NCBI RefSeq assembly: GCF_922984935.1
Contig: NC_060075.1
Span: 58,981,501 to 59,045,500, forward strand
Source of the DNA: Meles meles
Taxonomy: Eukaryota > Chordata > Mammalia > Carnivora > Mustelidae
Direction of reading: 5' to 3'
DNA: 64,000 bases
Position numbers and translations under genes: made by a program
In this document: positions 36,401 through 51,400 of the stretch, piece after piece
Numbering within the stretch: position 1 is the stretch's first letter
How the letters are laid out: every line of letters starts with the position of its first letter
The notes under the pieces: generated by a model
Told to the model about the DNA's origin: nothing
Seen by the model: the letters and a program-made list of their open reading frames with translations, nothing else
Databases searched by the model: none

Positions 36401-39400
36401 AGCAAAGCATGCTGTCTTACATTAAACATGAATGAACAAAGTCTAGGCTAATCGTGTATATCTTCCTATAGCTCTTAGCTAATGACCTATCACACTCATT
36501 CATCTGACATACATTTATTAAAAGCTTACTATGCTCAGCACTATCATTGTATATGCAAAATTTCTGTCCCCTCCATTTCATTACTTTAAACAGGTAAAAC
36601 ATCACATTTGAATTTTTACCTTTTTCATTTCATCCTCAAATGCTTTTTCCAAATACTTATATCTCCTGATGAGTTTATTGAAGACCTAAACACAAAAGAA
36701 CCATTCAATATCATATAAACAATTCTAAAAGGCAATAGGTGTAGAAACTCACCACAACCACAACACAGGACTTCTAATAATAATAATAGAAAATTGTACT
36801 TAAATGTGTGCATTCTATGATACAAGAATTGGAAGGATTTCAAAGGGGTTATTATGATCTGGGAACAGGTTGGGGGGATGAATACATCCATGTAGAATAA
36901 AAGAAATTCAGTCAGGAGGAAAACAGGTTAAGAAATCAAAAATAACTTTGATGGAAATATAATAATGTTAAAACTGTGAGATGCAGAGATTAAAAACGGA
37001 AATGAAGGGAATTGTAGATATCATCACGAAGACCATGGCTATGATGGAGACAAGAGCAGACTTCAGGAATATCCTACTCTTAGGGCCTACATGAGCAAGC
37101 TTTTTGGCAGACAAGCAAAAATTGGTATAACTTAACGGTAATAAAAGATTACTAGCCCTCAAAATCTAGTCAGATCTTTCAACCAAGGTTTGCCACTGTG
37201 CCGGTAGAATTCTGGGCTGTTTGTTTTTTTTTTAATTGGAATGATGTTTGCTGTGGTCTGAATGTTTGTGTTCCTACTAAATTCCTATGTTGAAGCCCTA
37301 ACCTCCACTGTGACTGTATTTGCAAGTAGGTACTTTAAGAGGTGGTTAAATGAGGCCGTTAGGGGGACCCCCAATCTGATTGCCTTCTAAGAGCCAGAAG
37401 ACTGTACCGGGAACCAAACTGGCTGACACCGTGATCTGCCTCCCCAGCCTTCCCAACTGGGAATAATAAAATTCTACCATTACAGTCATCCAGTCTACAG
37501 TATTTTGTTATGGTAGTCTGAATAGAATAATACAATGTTCTTATTTAAGTAAGAGATTTTATAAATGTTGATTATTTTTTATTTTAACTGGAAATGATTT
37601 TTTTTTTTTAAGACTTTATTTATTTATTTGACAGACAGAGAGATCACAAGTAGGCAGAGAGGCAGGCAGAGAGAGAGGAGGAAGCAGGCTCCCTGCAGAG
37701 CAGAGAGCCCGATGCGGGGCTTGATCCCAGAACCCTGAGATCATGACCTGAGCCGAAGGCAGCGGCTTAATCCACTGAGCCACCCAGGCGCTCCCTGGAA
37801 ATGATTTTTTAATCTAATTCCTTTCACTTATATCCACACAATAAGCTCTCATCTAAAACTTTTAGTATGCTTATCCCTTAATATGATCAAGATGGAGCCC
37901 AAGAGTAAAAATGACACTGTCGCCCCATGAGGAAAGAGTAATGACTCAGGCCGGCAACTAGGATGCAATAAGGAAAAAGAATAAACGGTATGAAAATCCA
38001 GCAAACTTGATTTCCAGTTTACACAGTCACTTGAGTCCTGGGACTTGCAATCATAGTCTAGCTGAGAATAACAACTGACTGTAAGAGCCAGTGACAGAAC
38101 ACAAAGACACCAATCTTAAACTGACTAGTCACAATGCATGTATGTTCAGCCGTACAAGGTCATGTTTACCAGGCTGTTCCCTTCTACAGTTCCACCACTT
38201 CCTGACCTTCAGCATATCTGCAGGATAAGGTCCTAGACGTGGACCAGCTGGGGTTCAAAGGAAGTGTGTAGTTTTAGTTTTAAAAGACAGTACCCAAATT
38301 GCTCTCCCTAAACGTTGTACCAATTTATACACCCAAGAGAATTTATGTGAGTATCTAGTCCTCTGTGTTCTGTATAGGTAAGAAGTAAAAAAAGCCTACC
38401 TTGGCAAAGTTATAATGTCCACTGCCTTATTATGAATGCAGTTGAGTATCTTTTCACAGGTTTAAGAGCTATCTAACATTCCTATTAAACAAGTAGCCTG
38501 TAGAATTTCTGAACCCAATGTTACCCAAATTCTGCTCAAATGTTTCCCTTCTTACACAACAATCTCTAACTGAGGGGCTCTACCTGAGCATAATTTCGGA
38601 TGGTTTCATGATCTTCATTTGCTGAAAACACACAGTGGTTGGTCATCTTGGTCTTGTCACCATCATCTATGCGTGTTCCTCCAGGGGCTGAAAAGAGAAA
38701 GGTAATGATTAAGACAATACTGAAAAGAAAGGAGGATTTGCAGAACAGATCGATTCCTGCACATCTAGGAGAACAGTAAAACTAGATGTAAAAATCCAGA
38801 ATCACATAAAAATTCATAAGATAGGGCACATGTGTAGATGCATATGTTGTTACATATTTGTGTCTATTTCTAATAGAAAGCAAATCAGTTGATCCATTTT
38901 ATAGTACCAACCACAGTGTGTGAGAGTAATGATCTACCAGGACCCTATCACTGTAAGATCCTATCACTGTAAGTCTGGACTCGATTATTCTCCATGTAGT
39001 TCCTGATGTGTCTCACACTGGGACATGGTTCACTTTTTCAGGCTTAATAATATTTTGTGGGACTTCAGCTCACCATCACTGAGGTTGGCCAGACTTGGCT
39101 CTTAGAGTAGATCTTGTTAGTTTCTACCTGAGTAGGTTTTAAACCTGTTCCCTCCTCCACTAACGCTACTCTCCACGCAGGGTTGAACAGTCTACATTCC
39201 GACTCCTTGCTATTTGTATTTGATGACCTGGCAGCTGTGTTGGCTAGCAAAGAGTGTATTTTATTCTCTCTCATCTTTTTTCCCCACGGCCTATACAACA
39301 TCATGAAATAAATGGACTAGAACAAAAGAATGTCTCTTTTTCCTATGATTCAAATTTGCACATTCAAAGGCTTCTCCTATAAGTTCCAATGATGGCCATT

Positions 39401-42400
39401 ACAAACCCTGGTTGATTAGAAGAGAAGAATCAACACTAGGTGTTTTTGTTTTCCGATTCTCCTTCGTTGTAATTAGGGTAGGGAGTTTGAATAAGCCAAC
39501 TTAGACTAATGCCTTTCAAACACTCAACAAATATTTGACGAATATATATGTGTGCCAGCCACTTCTTTTATGCATTTATGTAACTATCTTCATTTAACTT
39601 GTGATTTCAGATCTTTGGATGAAAGTGCTATACCTTTCAGACTCCTTTTTCAGACTCTAGCATACCATTTTATAAGCAAATTACTTTTTAGAAAAGTCAG
39701 CTCTTTCAGGAATCTATTTTCATGCAATTAATTTAGGCATAAGATTTAATTAGCCCTCTGTAATGAATACAACCACCTGGAACAAAATTTTATTAAGATG
39801 ATAATCTTCTAAAAACTCTGGGCTAATGACTCCTATCTCACAGAAGTTATATAACTGAAACGCCTGATTTTGGAACTCTAGTGTTATCTCTTAAGAGGTA
39901 AGTTTTAAAAACTGCATTCTTTTACAAAACATTTGTTACACATTAATAATATTGCTACAGCTTGTTAATTTCTTTTTTTTTTAAGATTTTATTTATTTAT
40001 TTGACAGACAGAAATCACAAGTAGGCAGAGAAACAGGCAGAGAGAGAAAGCTTATTAATTTCTTTTCCCCTGATACTGGACTCAAGTATTAATTGCCCTT
40101 TCTAAAATTTTGATAAGCCTGCTGTTTTCCTCAAAATATAAGCAAAAGAAAAAAATATTTCTTTTAACTACTCTTCAAAAAACACAACTGAAAAACCAGG
40201 ATGACTATGTTTTAAGAACAGTGGAAAAAGGTAAATTTTTTTTGTGGCTATGAAGAGACAATTCCCATACTCACTAAGTAAACAAAGTGTTTATGTAAAA
40301 AGAACATGCCTGGCTGGCTTTCTTCATTACATTACAGGTCTGGCCTCAGTAGGTATCTGGGGGTTGGGCCAGCTGTGCTCCTAGGTCTTACCATACCTGC
40401 TGCCCTACTTTTTTGGATATACAGACGTGGAGTGAAAGGGCAAAATCTGGACTACAGATATAAATTTGCTGATCATAATATAGATGGTTAATGAAGATTT
40501 GAGATTATCAATGCAAAGTGTACAGATAATTTAATCCATATGTGGGGCAGTAAGTATGGAAACTCAAGAGTCATGTGAAAGGCATCCAGAGAAATAGAAG
40601 TAGAAATGGTCTCATGCAAGGGAAGAAAGTAAACCATTTCAAGAATGACAGAGGGTCAGCAGGAGCTGCCAAGAGGGCATGAAGAACTGAAAAAGGCCTA
40701 CAGGAATGACTATTGAAGTCATGAGTGACTTTGGCAAGAACTGAAACTCGCTGAAGACTATTCTTGTGCAGAACTTACCAGTACCTCAATAAAAATATAC
40801 CATAATTAATGAAATAGGAAAAGCCAATCATCACATCAGAAAATGTTCAACTTCACTATTGATTTAAAGTTTGTGAATGAAAACATCACTTACCTAATGT
40901 GCAAAATTAAAAAAAAACTGACAGGTTTGACAGTACCTAATATTATTGCTAAAGGTATAGGTAAACTTATAGGAACACACGATTTTTGATAAAACATTAT
41001 TTAGAATATTCCTTTTGAGGGCTGGTCTTCTTTCTCTGATAGGTAGACAAAGATAAAGACAGCTCTAGCTCTATCCTTCAATTCATTAATCCCTTACTAA
41101 ATATATAAAGATATAATCAGATAAAAGTACAAAGCTATGTGTATACAGATACTAACTATTCGTAATAAAGAAACTAGGAACAAATTAAATATGTTTCAAA
41201 ATCAGTATGATTCTGGTTCTTTTCGGAATCATCCAAGGTAACACCCATAGGCATGAGAGCCAACAACATGTTGTTGAGTAAATACGAGAGCCATACAGAG
41301 TATCACACTTGTATAATATCACCCTATTCTTACAAATTAGCATATGTAGGTAAAGAGATTTCTAGAAGGGAATTAATCAAAATATTAACAAGTTATCTCT
41401 GGGAAATGAGATGTGAACACAATACACATAGCTCTTATACTTGGACTTGAATTATCAGTCGTGATAATATAAGATCTTTAAGAACAATAACAGCAATGAA
41501 ACTAATCAGGTATGTGGTGAAAAGCAGCAATACAGATCAAAAGGGGGCCAGCTAGTAAGTGAAGCCATGTACCCCAACGGAGAGATTTCTCAGAGGGAAG
41601 AATTTTTAAGTGTGGCTCTACCTAAAAATGCATGAAAGTACATACCTTGTCCTTAAATAGGATGGCTTAAACAGGGTTTCTTTGTCTTTCCTTTTTTTTT
41701 TTTTTAGATTTTATTTATTTATGACAGAGAGAGATAGCAAGAGAGGGAGCACAAACACCAGGAAGCTGGAGACGGAGAAGCAGGCTCTCCACTGAGCAGG
41801 GAGCCCGATACAGGGCAGCGATCCCAGGATGCTGGGATCATGAGCTGAGCTGAAGGCAGACACTTAACGACTGAGCCACCCAGGCCCCCATTAAGCAGTA
41901 TTTCTCAAAGAAAGGCACTGATACCACACTGGACAGGGCCATTCTTCATTATACGGAATAGCCCTTGCAGAGCAAAATAGGTGGCAGAGCTCCCTCCACT
42001 AGCAAGTCTTGCAGCAATGCAAACATTTCTACACACTTGCAAATGCCCCCGAGGCCGCTGAGAATCACTGGCCTAAGGGATCTGACCGCTTCTCTTGATT
42101 TATGGTTACCACAGGAACTAACTATAAAAACTAAGTTGTAAGAATAACTAGGAGAGGAACAACGGGTCATTATGGTATCTAATCACCATTTACATCAACA
42201 TACCATGTCACTGAAAGACTATTCGAAAGCTTTCTTCCTTGATGCCTCTGCTCCATAATTTTTATTTTGCTTTTTTAACTTACCTTTAATAATTTTAGAA
42301 CTTCTACCCTTACTCCTTTTACCTATATGCTCACAACTACTCATTTTTTAAAAACCAGATTTGAATTGTATTTCTGACATTTTCTTATTTACGGATTAGA

Positions 42401-45400
42401 AAGCATTTAATGAAAAACGGAGAATTACTTTTAAATTTGTTAACAGTTACATTTCACCACATGAAAAAAGGCTGGGCTTCAAAAGAAAGGTGCTGTGGCC
42501 TTTGGGGGTGAATTAAATACATCAGAAGGAACTGGCGGACACGCACAGAGTTATACGCTACTACAGGAATTGCTTACTCCTCCTGTATCTGCTCCAGAAG
42601 CCTGTAAGAATTAGGGACTCATGAGCAGCTGGCCTTTGGTTGTAAAGCAAAGTGGCCATGCTATGATATCCATAAAAACTGGTATTTCTAAGCCTTTCTT
42701 AACCACTATTTCTACAGCCCCGCTACTACCATTCCAAACTGCGAACTAGGTAAAAATTGTAGAGGCTCTCATTTGTGTTTTTTTATCAACTCTCATTAAC
42801 GTGAATTTATAAAGATTCTATCTTACAAGGAAATACTCCAATGGAATGAAAAGTACTAGAGGAGAATCGATAACGCACGGCTTACCAAGCATACTGCCAG
42901 CCACCAGGATATCGAAGAGTGTGTCTGCATAGCGACGATAATCTAATCTCGAGCCTGTGGAATCCAGAAACTTGGCTACAGCTTCAAGGTCGTCACCAGC
43001 TTCATTAAGCCCCTGGACAAGTGTATCCCTGAAGACTGTGGGTTCGAATTTCTCTTTTTCATCTAAAATAAGTAAGTTACAAAATATTCCTTTTATTTAC
43101 AGAACCTATTCCCTGATGCAACCGTACATTTCCTTTGTTCATTATTCTTTATTTGAGAGTGTGGTTATTTAAAAGTAATTTTTTATTAGATTTACATGTT
43201 CTGAAACCCATTGTTGAAACATTTACTCAATTATATGATTTATTTTCTATTTAAAGGGGTCACAAAAATATGTTAAAAGTCGAATACATAATAAAATTGA
43301 TAACTGATCATTTCTGTCATTTGTAGGATAGGCCAATGTAATCTACTAACCCTAACCACTTGAGAAAAAATAAAGTATAACAATCAAAACTTAAAATTTT
43401 GTTTTATTTAGGATAAAGAAAATGACTCAGGGAGAATTGCCTAAGAATAAAGGAGACTATACAATGAACAAAACCAAGATTAGGCACGAGGAAATGAAGA
43501 GGGACATTTCTTTATTATTTATTATTATTATTCATTACTGACATATACTAGTTTCAGTTATCAATATATCAATTATATAACTGACACGTTAGTTTCAGAT
43601 GTGCAGCATGATTCAATGTTTGTATATTTTGCAAAATGATTACCACAGTAAGTCTAGTTAACATCCACCACCATACATGGTTAGAATTCTTTTTTCTTGT
43701 GATGAGAACTTTTAAGATCTAGCCTACCAGCAACTTTCTATCATACCATACAGTATCATTAACTATAGTCAGCAAGCTGTACATCACATCCCTGGAATAC
43801 TTACTTCATTACTGGAAGTTTGTTCCTTCTGACTACCTTCACCCATTGTGCCAGCCCCTCCATTCCCTGTCTCTGGCAACGACTAGTCTGTTCTCTGTGT
43901 GTATGAGTTTGGGGTTTTTGTTTTGTCTTGGAAGATTCCACGTAAAACTAAGATCATATGGTGTTTGTGTTTTTCTGTCTGACTTATTTCATTTATCATA
44001 ATGCCCTCAAGGTCTACCCGTTTGTCCCCAAACAATAAGATTTCCTTCTCTTTATGCTCAATAATATTCTATGGTATATATGTATATACCACATTTTCTT
44101 TATCCATTCATCCATCGATGGATACGTAGGTCGCTTCCATACCTTGGCTATTGTAAATAATGCTGCAATGAACATGGGGGTGCCCCTATCTTTTCAAATT
44201 ACTGTTTTCATTTTCTTTTTTTTTTTAAAGATTTTATTTCTTTATTTGACAAACGGAGATCACAAGTAGGCAGAGAGAGAGGAAGGGAAGCAGGCTCCCC
44301 ACTGATCCCCAGGACCCTGGGATCATGACCTGAGCCAAGGGCAGAGGCTTAACCCATTGAGCCACCCAGGTGCCCCTGTTTTCATTTTCTTAAGATAAAT
44401 ACCCAGTAATAGAATCACTGAATCATACGGAAGTTTATTTTCAATTTTTAAAAAGATTTATTTATTTATTTGAGAGAGAGCGTGTGTGGCGGGGGTGGGG
44501 TGCATGGGAAAAGAGAGAAAGGTAAAATGCTCTAGCTGACTCCCTGCTGAGTATGGAGTCCAACGTGGGGCTGGATCCCAGGACCCTGAGATGAGGACCT
44601 GAGCTGAAATCAAGAGTCAGCCACTTAATCAATTCAGTCACCCAGGTGCCCCTTTAAATTTCTGAGGAAATTTCATCCTGTTTTTCAAAGTGGCTATGCA
44701 ATGCCACTCTACATTTCCACCAATATTTCATGAAGATTTCCTTTTCTCCACATGTATATTGACACTTATTTCATTTTACAAGATAAGTTATCCCAGGGCA
44801 CTTAAATATTTAATATAGATCATGAACTAATTATGTATACTATGGCTTCAGAGTAGATGTTCCCAATCTTTTTGGTCTCATGACCCCTTGCCACTCTTAA
44901 AAAGTAATGAGGATTCCAGAGCTTTCTTGTGTAAGGAGGTTATAACTATGGATACTTACTGTATAGAAATTAAAACAAAATTTAAAAATATTTATCAAAT
45001 TAAAAAAAATTAGTGTGAAGACAGGCTTTGTTTAATCTCTTTAATGCCTGGCTTAATAGCAGACAGATGGATTCCCATATCCACTGTTTGCAATCTGTTG
45101 TGATATCACACATCATGTAGCCTCTGGGAAACGACCATAAACCATGAGTGAACATGTAAAAGAGGCAAAACAAATCTTAGTTATAATGAAAATAGTTTTG
45201 AATTTGTAGAACCCCTGAAAGGGCTTCAGAGGATGTAGGGATATGGATATATGGAGTTTCCTACCTTTAGCAGACTCAAGAGAGACTTCTTGTGGAAGGT
45301 CAGTTTGGAGTCAGATCTTATTTTTTTTATTTTCTTTCTTTTTTTTAGTAATCTCTATGCCCAGTGTGGGGCTTGAACTCATGACCCCGAGATCAAGAGT

Positions 45401-48400
45401 CCCATGTTTTATCAACTGAACCAGCTGGGGGCCACTGGAACCAGATCCTAAACAAAGCAAGGTTCATACACTGTTGAAAAGAAGTGAAGATGATAAACCA
45501 GAGGTCAGAAGAGGCAGAAAAAGAATATGACTAAATTAAAGGTAAAGGTAGGGTTTAATTCAAAAGGAGTTCATCTTCCTCTCTTCTTTCCGAGAATAAG
45601 TTTGGATGTGGAAAGGGGTGGGGGGTGGGGGAGGATGAATGAGAAACTTCACAAAAATCCCATCATAAATACCTTTAGAGAGATAAGTGGACACTGCAAC
45701 TGTAAGAAAGGAGGAGGAGGAAGAAAGGAAGAATAAAATGTTAAAAAAAGAAGAAACATTTCATGAATAAAAAGAGTTCTTGGAAATGGAAACTATGATA
45801 GAAAAAGTCAAAAATTCAATAGAAGAGTTGAAAAAGAAAGCTGAGACCATCTCTCAGAAACTAAAAAAAAAAAAAAAAAAATTCAAGAAAAAGAGACACA
45901 AAAAATAGGAACAAAAAAAAAATAAGAAAAAGGGCACACCAGTCTAATGTCCAAATAATAATTTTAATGAGAATTGTTTTAAGATTTTATTTTATTTTTT
46001 AAAATGATCTCTATACCCAAAGCAGGGCTCAAACTCATATCCTGGTATCAAGAGTCACATATTCCACAGACTGAGCCAGCCAGGTGCCCCGACAATTTTT
46101 TTTTTAAAGGAAAAAAATGATTTAAAAATTTCAAGAAAAATTTTACAGAGTTGAAGGACATGAGTTTCTCAGTAAAGAGCCATCTGCAAACAAGGATTCA
46201 AAGTGGGCCCACAATAAGACGATAAGATGCTGATGTTCTTGTGTAATCCCAATGCTGGGAACAAAGCAGCTACTGGCAGTTTCACAGGCAAAAACCCAAA
46301 TCACATATCAACTATCAAAAAACAGAATGACATTAAAGATTTTTATTTACTTATTTTTTGACACAGAGAAAGAGAGAGCTCACCAGCAGGTGGAGAGGCA
46401 GTCAGAGGGAGAGGGGGAAGCAGACTCCCCGCTGAGCAAGGAGCCTGATGCAGGATTCAATCCCAGGACCCTGGGACACCAAGGCAGCCGCTTAACTGAC
46501 TGAGCCACCCAGGCACCCCAGAATGACAGTAAATTTCTCAACAGGAATACCAGAAACCAGAAGAAATTTCTTCAAAATTCTGATGGAAAATGGTTTCCAA
46601 ACTCTAAGTTTGGGGTACAAATTGTCAACTAAGCATAAAAGCTGAATAAACGTATTTTGAGACATATGAGGCCAAAAATGTTTCTCACACACTCTTTTCT
46701 AAAAAGCTACTGAAGCCGATGCTCCATCAAAATAAGAGAATAACTCATGATCTTATCAAGTCATGAGATCCCAGGAAAAAGAGAAAAAAAATAGGCGATG
46801 GGCAACAGGACTCTCCGGGACAGTGGAGAAAAGATACTGTAAACATCTCACATTGTCAGCTGTACCGCTGGCCTAGAAGGCTTGTCACTATGATAGCATC
46901 ATCTGATATATGATAAGAATTCCTCAAGTTTTTGTATTAAAAGAATTACATAATGAAGGGAAAGGTTGGTACTGAGTCGTGTTAAGGCGCGGACAACAAC
47001 AGCAACAAAAAGGGGTAAATTATGAAATTTAAATTATGAAACATTAACTCCAAAGACCAAATGATGTTCAGGAGAAGAAGAGTAATCCAGCAACAGCTGA
47101 ACTGTGAAGGGCGTGTGCAAAGTCACAGCCAGAGAAAGCCCAAACAGTGGTCTAGCTAGAAGAATCGAGAGGACGTCTGCAGGTGGGTAGGGCAGGGAAG
47201 AGAGTGAAATCCTCATCTTCCTTAGTATCAAGTGCAGATATGATGCCTCCCCCAGTAAAGTCAAGAAGCAACCATGTAAGAATGTTCTTTGGTTAGGCGA
47301 ACATACAATTTAAAGGAGCCTATGAAGAGCAGAAGGCATTCCTCTGGGGAGTCTATTTGCTGTTGCTAGAACATGTTTTGCAGGATGTTTGACTATTTAA
47401 ACCATGTGACCTCCACACATTTAAAAACTACTTGAAAACCAGATAGTACCTGTCTGGTTTGTACAGACTGACTACTGATACTGGTCCAGTAAGAGGGCTG
47501 AGTTATAAGGAGTTAACCCCACAGCATCAGAAGCAGAGAAGAATGGCATTCTCAGTACCAGTCAGAGTCACACAGCGTAAGGTGCCATCAAGACAGACGT
47601 AACTTGAACGCTATTTTTCACGAACAAGAGATGAAAGTTCTTTTGATGCCATAAGCAAAACATTATGCAGTCAAGAACATGCAAATGTTGACCACAGGAA
47701 AAATATAATTAAGGTCTTGTTTTGTGGAGGGGGAGGAAGAGAATGGGGAACTCCAGAGGAACAGATGACAAGAAGCTGGAGGAGGGGGCAGCTGTGACTG
47801 CGCGGGAAGAACTCACAGGCAAGCAAAGGACATTTCACCCCCCACTCGGGATCCAGCCAAAAGGTAATTCTCCTAACCCCTTGGCAAAAAAGTTTTCTTT
47901 CCTGTTATATGAGAACATGAGAAATGAAAACACCACAAGTTGTTTATTGTCTCATAACCAGCTTTCAAAGCCAACTGCGGCCATTCCCACGATGGTACTA
48001 CAACGTACTTGAATGTTGATTCGGGTGGTTAGGACAGACTTAGGTGATCCGAAAATTATAAATTTGAGGCATTGGAAAATGAAAGTTAGTAAATAGGTAA
48101 AAAATCTAGACTATGCTAAGAATTCACGCAGAGGACTTTGGTTTGAATCAGAGAGACAACTTAAAAACTCGTGTTTGTATAAAGCCCCTCATTTCAGTTC
48201 TATTTTCCCAAGAGACGTGCCAAGGAACAGGAAAGTAAGGCGAGGAAGACAGCATGTCATGGCCAAAGATACTCTGGCAGTGAGCGATAATGCATTAGGT
48301 CAGGATGATCGCCTGTAGCTCCGGCATCTTAAGAAGTCGTGATGGCATGCTAGGATTAATCATTCTTTTGCAGGCTGAAAAGAAGCTCCCATCTGTTAAG

Positions 48401-51400
48401 ATGAAATACCCATCCAGAGGAGTACAAAATTCCCAAACAAGAAAATGGCAAGAACACTGACGAAAGTTTGGGGAAACACAGACAATATTTTACACCGAAG
48501 TTCTTTTTTATCTGAAACGACATTACATATCCTTTGTATTCCACCTGAGGAGAGCCTAGCAAAAATACCAGTAAAATCCTAAAGAAAATACGCTATTACT
48601 TCCTTGTGTTTCCATTTGGCAGGTATACCCTCCCTTGAAGTGGGAAGTATCTAATTAGGGTCTCAAATGTATACTGTGTTGGTGACTCACAAGTGTGACA
48701 ACAGAAAGTTAGTCAGGCTGGCCCTGGAGAGAAACAGGCTTATTTCTGATGCTTATATATGCCTGTAAGTTATCTGAACACACTGCTTCCTCTGGGAACC
48801 ACAGTAACTAGTTAATGTAACCTTTTTCCTACTGTTGATTAAGTGAAAAAGAACAAAACCTACATCCTTTTCTGAATGTCACTTAAGTATAGTAAATGAA
48901 TAAGAACAATCATGGGCTTTCTAACCTACACATACAAATATATTCACATATATATATTTACAAACACACATATTTCAACATTTGAAGGTTCACTAGATTA
49001 GTGGCTAACACCTACTATAAATCTCAGAGTGATTAAAACTGCCAAGACAGATGAAGATTCTCAGGGGGAACCTAGGGTTTGTGGGCACCCTAGATGCCTG
49101 TAGTTGGTCATTTTTTTCCTCTCCTATTTTCACTAATTTTAATCCAATTTCTCTACAAGATTTATAGGGAGGCGAGATCAGTTATTAAATATTTCATTTA
49201 GCTAAGCATAACAATGGCTCAGGGGAGAAATTTCCACTGTTTCAAATTCCCACAAGCCACGCTAGAAAACATAATTCTTTGAAGAAAATACCATAAATAA
49301 GATGTGTATATTTCATAAAGGAGAAGAGTCTGAATAGATTTCTAAATGATGTGTCCTATCATGATGTTTAATTTTGATGTTAAGCAATAGAAAATACATT
49401 CTTTTTTACTAACCTGACATGGAAGAGCATTAGCTTTGCTAGCAAACAGTTTCAAACTGAAGACAGATCCCCAGAAGACAGCCTATGAAAATGACCTTGA
49501 AATAGCCTCACTAGATGTTTTGCCTCAGCTCTATAAAACTGCCAACCATTTATCTGAAGTCAGCCCTATCATAATCGCAAAAGAAAAACCAAAGACGATA
49601 AATCATCAGGAGGCAATTCACTAGCATAAAGTGTAGAAAATGAGGTTGGCTCCTTTTTTTTTTTTTTGCCCCAGCCAGCATTTTGGCACAAAATAGCTCA
49701 AGTGCTGCTGAAATCCCCAACAGCCCTGAGTTATATAAATCCCAATCAACTGACAAATAATATGTATTTCTGGGTAGCTCTCTCTGAGTATTACAGCAGC
49801 AGGAAGACGCAGACACAATCTTGCCCACTGAATGAATCAGAGACAAACCATCTCAGAATTAGAGAAAACCTTTCCAGCTCAAAACTGAAGACTGACTCTC
49901 TAAGGGCCAGTTTACTTGTTGCGTCAAGTCGGCTGTTGTGCAATCCTTGGGTCCTCTCTTGGCTTTTAAGCTCAGTTATGGTGAATCTGCGTCACAGGAA
50001 GAAAGCTGCTCAAGCTGGAGATCCAGCTCTGAGATTAACACGTTCCCCCAGTGGGCAGGGGAAAGCGAACCTTTCTGCACCTCACAGTTGGGCATACGTT
50101 AGATATTATCACATTACCAGGCTCCACAATACCTTAACTATAATTAGTGTTCTGAACTATACTGTTCCTTACAGACAAAGTCCTTTTAAAATCATCTTGA
50201 CATCATTTCTTCCCCATTGCTTTTAAACCATGAGATAATGAAAGTAATGAATTGACTGTAAGGTCTCGTATTGATAATGTCTGGATTTCAATGGGGAAAT
50301 GTAGTGGGGACACAATTTCTAAGCCCAAGATAAGGGCCAAGATGAGGACCAAGCAAGCAGAGGGAGACAGATAGCTCAGGCCACATGCCTTAGTTTATAG
50401 GGATGAGCCAGGGATGAAAAAAAAAAAATAGGGGGGAAGCACAAGACAATAATACTGCACAAAATAACCACCTTTTGCTTACTTTACAGTGTTTTGTTTT
50501 CATTTTTAGTAGGAATGGGAATTCCCAGCAAGCAGCATTTATAGTTAAATTCAGACTCCAAACAGTGTGGAGATTCCTTAAGAAATTAAAAATAGAGCTT
50601 CCTTATGGCCTTGCAATTGCACTACTGGGTATTTACCCCAAAGATACAGATGTAGTGAAAAGAAGGGTCATCTGTACCCCAATGTTCTAGCAGCAATGGC
50701 CACAGTCACCAAACTGTGGAAAGAGCCAAGATGCCCTTCAACAGACAAATGAATAAGGAAGATGTGGTCCATATACACTATGGAGTATTATGCCTCCATC
50801 AGAAGGGATGAATACCCAACTTTTCTATCAACATGGACAGGACTGGAAGAGATTATGCTGGGTGAAATAAGTCAAGCAGAGAGAGTCAATTATCATATGG
50901 TTTCACTTATTTGTGGAGCATAAGAAATAACATGGAGGACATGGGGAAATGGAGAGAAGGGAGTTGAGAGAAACTGGAGGGGGAGATGAACCATGAGAGA
51001 CTATGAACTCTGAAAAACAATCTGAGGGTTTTGAAGGCGCAGGGGATAGGAGGTTGTGGGAATCAGGTGGTGGGTATTATGGAGGGCACATGTGGCATGG
51101 AGCACTGGGTATGGTGCATCAATAATGAATTCTGTTACCCTGAAATGAAATTAAATTTTAAAAAAAATCTGTCAAAAAAAAAAAAAAAATTCAGCCTCCA
51201 CTGCTATCTAGTGACTCTCATGAACTCTTCTACTCCAAACGACTGATTGCATTTGGACTTCTTCTCCTTCTGCAAGGCTAGACTTGCTACTTATGCAGAT
51301 AAGTACTTATGCAAAAGAGCATAAGCTGCAGGGGCTATCTCAACATTGGAAATGCCAAAACCATATACTATGGGGCTATGAGCTATCAACTCAACAATTT

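Larger units (their letters stand above)
33262..36619 (-). other. BZW2 intron (3,358 bp)
   Basis: Donor GTAAAA and acceptor CCACAG. Contains a C13 run (33663-33675), a SINE (34745-34931), three MIR remnants and a TA-rich stretch at 35400-35445. The segment 33676-34310 shows nothing recognisable. Confidence 0.88.
36686..38583 (-). other. BZW2 intron (1,898 bp)
   Basis: Donor GTAGAG and acceptor GTTTAG. Contains a MaLR-like remnant (37250-37520) and a full SINE (37604-37794). Confidence 0.88.
38688..42885 (-). other. BZW2 intron (4,198 bp)
   Basis: Donor GTAAGC and acceptor TTTCAG. Contains a 5'-truncated SINE (39977-40050), a full SINE (41690-41889) and a hAT-like remnant (41890-42085). Other parts, including 38,700-39,960, 40,070-41,680 and 42,090-42,880, show no nameable feature. 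Confidence 0.88.
43510..44790 (-). mobile_element. old L1 3' end, split by two SINEs
   Basis: Minus-oriented L1 ORF2-end/3' UTR sequence: 'gcaaaatgattaccacagta', 'atccattcatccatcgatgg', 'attgtaaataatgctgcaat', 'acccagtaatagaatcactg' and 'tttcaaagtggctatgcaat' are typical. The reading frame is lost. Confidence 0.8.
45740..47280 (+). mobile_element. HAL1/L1-like ancient LINE, split by SINEs
   Basis: 'gaagagttgaaaaagaaagc', 'gagaccatctctcagaaact', 'gttgaaggacatgagtttct', 'caacaggaataccagaaacc', 'ttcaaaattctgatggaaaa' and 'aaagctactgaagccgatgc' follow an L1 ORF1/HAL1-type order. Stops and frameshifts run throughout; the right limit is uncertain. Confidence 0.6.

Noticed and set aside
49666..50226. 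186-codon open frame on the plus strand, the longest in the window
   Set aside because: No recognisable domain, low-complexity start in a T/A-rich stretch, intronic and antisense to BZW2, no splice or promoter context; expected by chance in this length of DNA.
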